A stretch of DNA of 64,000 nt from Megaleporinus macrocephalus (Eukaryota > Chordata > Actinopteri > Characiformes > Anostomidae), in NCBI GenBank assembly GCA_021613375.1, contig CM038702.1, forward strand, positions 26,028,349-26,092,348. Reading direction: 5' to 3'. Position 1 is the stretch's first letter, and each line of letters begins with the position of its first letter. Below are positions 61,250-64,000 of this stretch, piece after piece. A program made the position numbers and the translations under genes. The notes beneath the pieces are model-generated. The model was not told the DNA's origin, searched no databases, and saw nothing but the letters and a program-made list of their open reading frames with translations.

Positions 61250-64000
61250 TGAGACATGAAATATATTTCTGTACTGTAACAGTATAGACATGATGTAACA
61301 GACGTCATCATGGCCTTGCTGTACTGTCATGCTTTGACAGTTCTGCTTTCACGGATGAAGTATGCACTTGGATGGAAATGGAACTAATTAGCTCGTCTTC
61401 ACCAAATCACCATAGTTCTCCATCTTTTATGATATCTCTGTGTTATCTGGGCCGAATATAAATGACTTACTCTTAGCAGGGCTAATTCAAAACCATAAAT
61501 CATTTCTCATTACTCTAAAGGGGCTATTGTCTCAAATGTCATAATGCTGGTCATCAAACTAAAGAAGCACATGACTGTAAAAATTTATGTTCTCTTCGAT
61601 TCATTGTTTCCAGTAATATTTTGTTATATTTTAGTGTACTATGTGGTGCTGTTTGCCACATGTCCCAAAGGAACAGTTTGGAGAAAAAAAGTATTTAATT
61701 AGATTTTTTTATGCAATGTACATTAGTCTATGTGTGTAAATACCAGTGACATATGCAGTCTCATGAACTACATTAGCAAGTCTACTTGAGTTTTCTTAAC
61801 AACTAAACATAGTTTGAGAAATGTATGCAATAATGAAGGCATACATTTAGTGGCACACTGGTTATAATATTAATGAGCTTCATAGCTCTGTTTGGCCATG
61901 GGGTGGGGAAATTTGTGAATCCTGGTTTGCTGACTGTATCTTGTACAGTGTATATACATTAGATGATGCTGATGAGACTGGATTGAAATGGCTGTAGTAG
62001 CTCCACCTTGCTGGGGTACAGTTAGAGACTGTAGTCTGTTTCTTTAGCCTTTTATCAGTGGTCAGTTTATGAGCACTGGGCCACTCTTGGCCAGAAATCT
62101 TTATGTGCTGGATCGTCACTTTCATACCACCTGTATCAATACTGTGCTGTGTCACCGCTGTACTGAGGGAGATTTCTGTTGTCTCATGAGAAACACACAG
62201 ATGTTGTTGTGTAGACACATGGATTCCATACACACTATGGATGTCATGAGTTGACATGATGAAATTCACACAAATCAGCCTGTGATTTCATGTTTTTACT
62301 TCTGAATCCAGCCCTCAATGGGTTGATGATTTTGGTTTCTACTGACTGTTGTTATGTCAGTTACACAGGTTTTAAACTTGAATCTTATCTTTATCTAGAT
62401 CTGATGTGTGATTGAAGCTGTATTGAACAAGCAAACTTTGTACACTCAAGGGTACCTTAAATTGAAAATATTTACTGTCACTCACTAGGACACAAACTTC
62501 AGAGCAACACTCTGGCTTTAGATCTAATGCCTTTACACAGAGCAATCCCAGGTGCTTAAGTGTCTGACCTGCTTTTGGGAGTAATTTGGACACTTTTCAT
62601 CTAAGGAGAGCATGAAAAACCAAAATAAAGCCACCAGGGTCCCAACAGTAAGCTGCTGATTTGAATGCTGTAGCATTTGTCCATGTTCAGAAGGTGTTAA
62701 TGAGAAAGTTATGAGTTCATTGCTCTCTCAGCCTCGGGACAAGACTGATGAGTTTCACCCTGCAAAATAAAGTAACGTGAATGAGAAGATGCTACCATGG
62801 AAACAAGGAACTGTTGGTACACTAGTGAAGATGGATAGCGTCAATTTAGCGCAAGTTTGTTTCTTATAAGAGCTGCCTCCACATTTTTTCTCTGAGCTAC
62901 TGGGTTCTACTGGGTGATGTACAAACAGGCATTTACTTTTTCTCTTACAATACTTTTGTGACCAGATCAGTTCTTATATGCTTACAGAATCTTCCAGTCT
63001 GGGCCTGGGTTTCTTTTATGGTGCTTTAACAAATTAATCTAAACTGAGGTTAATTACATACTGAGCATATGCATCAGTATTTTCTTTCATGTGCTTTTGT
63101 CTAAAGCAGCTTACATTAATATAGAATGCAACTATGGCAGGTGTCATTAGAAACCAATCTTATGATCACTTTGTCCATAGCCAGCTTCCTGAACTACTGA
63201 GCTAATGTTCACCCTTAGAGGTCTAGACCTATTACTGTTGTTTTGCTTACATTACATAATTATTCTAAAAGTCTTTTGGTTCATACAATTATGGTTTTCT
63301 TTTGATTTCTGGGAAACTTTGCTTAGGTTTCCAGCTCTTCTGAAACTGTACTTTAGCTAACTAAAAAAATGGTTCAAGTATTTATAAATGTGGGGCAGAG
63401 AATAAATGTATAAGTAAATGACTGACTAATAAACAATGTTTATTTAAAATATTCATGTAGTGCAATTTGTGCACTACAGTGTCTACATTTGTGGGACACA
63501 AACAACATTTCTTCACGTAATTTACATGAGCATTCATTTTAAGTAAAAATGTGGTATGACACAAATCAAAACAAAAATTTCAACATATTCAGCTTAGACT
63601 TAAAAGCATCGGTAGCTACAGGAATACTCAAAGCACCAGAATTACCATATAAATTAACAAAATGCTTGTGTTACTGCTGGAGATTTGTTATTGTCTGTGA
63701 CTTCTACGAGTTCAAGGCCTATATATGAATTAATATCGGTATCTGCAGTCATTGACTGGTTGTCTGTTCTGTCACTGCACAGAGCCAGTTAGAGCTGTAA
63801 GTGAGTGTGGGTGTGATGCTGAAATGGGTGGATATAGATAGCACTGTGTTCTGATGAGTCACTCATTATGTGGATTTGTCTAATAAGGTCTTCTTGCGCC
63901 CACACTGTTGTGCCTGAATAAAGAGAACCGAGGGCGCCATTGAGGGAAAAAAACCTTTGAAATAAACGACAAGGTGCTACCCTGTACATTTTTTGTTCGT

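Overview
The window looks like intronic DNA of a ray-finned fish. It holds one confidently coding exon. Exon structure (AG/GT splice sites, no dense ORFs), abundant CA/GT and AT microsatellites, fish-type tRNA-derived SINEs, many short hAT-like MITEs and a decayed Ty3/gypsy element all point to a teleost. The SINE and MITE types recall those of otophysan fishes (characins, catfishes, knifefishes); that narrower placement is from memory of repeat families and is tentative.

Gene content: positions 24797-25050 are an internal exon carrying the start codon and first 83 codons of a liprin-alpha, closest to liprin-alpha-2 (ppfia2), on the + strand. A CpG-rich block at about 4570-4940 with a TATA-like box upstream and a strong splice donor at its 3' end is a plausible noncoding first exon. 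A second candidate first exon ends at 4121, downstream of a CGCG inverted repeat. If so, the window is promoter, 5' UTR exon, a ~19.9 kb intron, the first coding exon, and ~39 kb of the next intron. No other protein-coding gene, rRNA, tRNA or CRISPR was supportable.

Layout: 1-1165 is a 20-bp tandem array that grades into a SINE (1150-1440) and appears to be an amplification of its tRNA-like A-box. 2150-2600 is a mobile-element terminus amplified as 42-bp repeats. 4-5 kb is the promoter/exon region. 11.9-13.8 kb is a fold-back element that seems to contain a copy of DNA found intact at 14.6 kb, split by a hAT-like MITE. 16.4-18.6 kb is a decayed Ty3/gypsy gag-pol on the - strand. 19.1-22.1 kb is an 85-bp satellite with two MITEs at the same octamer of the unit. 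23.8-24.2 kb is a MITE with a CTCF-like motif. 24.8 kb is the coding exon. 36.5-40.2 kb is a 27-bp minisatellite with higher-order structure. 49.6-52.6 kb is a 29-bp satellite interrupted by a MITE. 52.6-53.0 and 56.6-56.9 kb hold more copies of the CTCF-motif MITE.

Four tandem arrays cover roughly 9-10 kb, and each has marked G/C strand asymmetry. The very long open frames inside two of them (up to about 1069 codons) are products of repeat period and composition, not genes. No novel multi-gene system is visible. The most interesting signals are repeat birth from mobile-element ends, filled/empty insertion sites, repeated insertion at one satellite position, and CTCF-like motifs carried by a MITE family.
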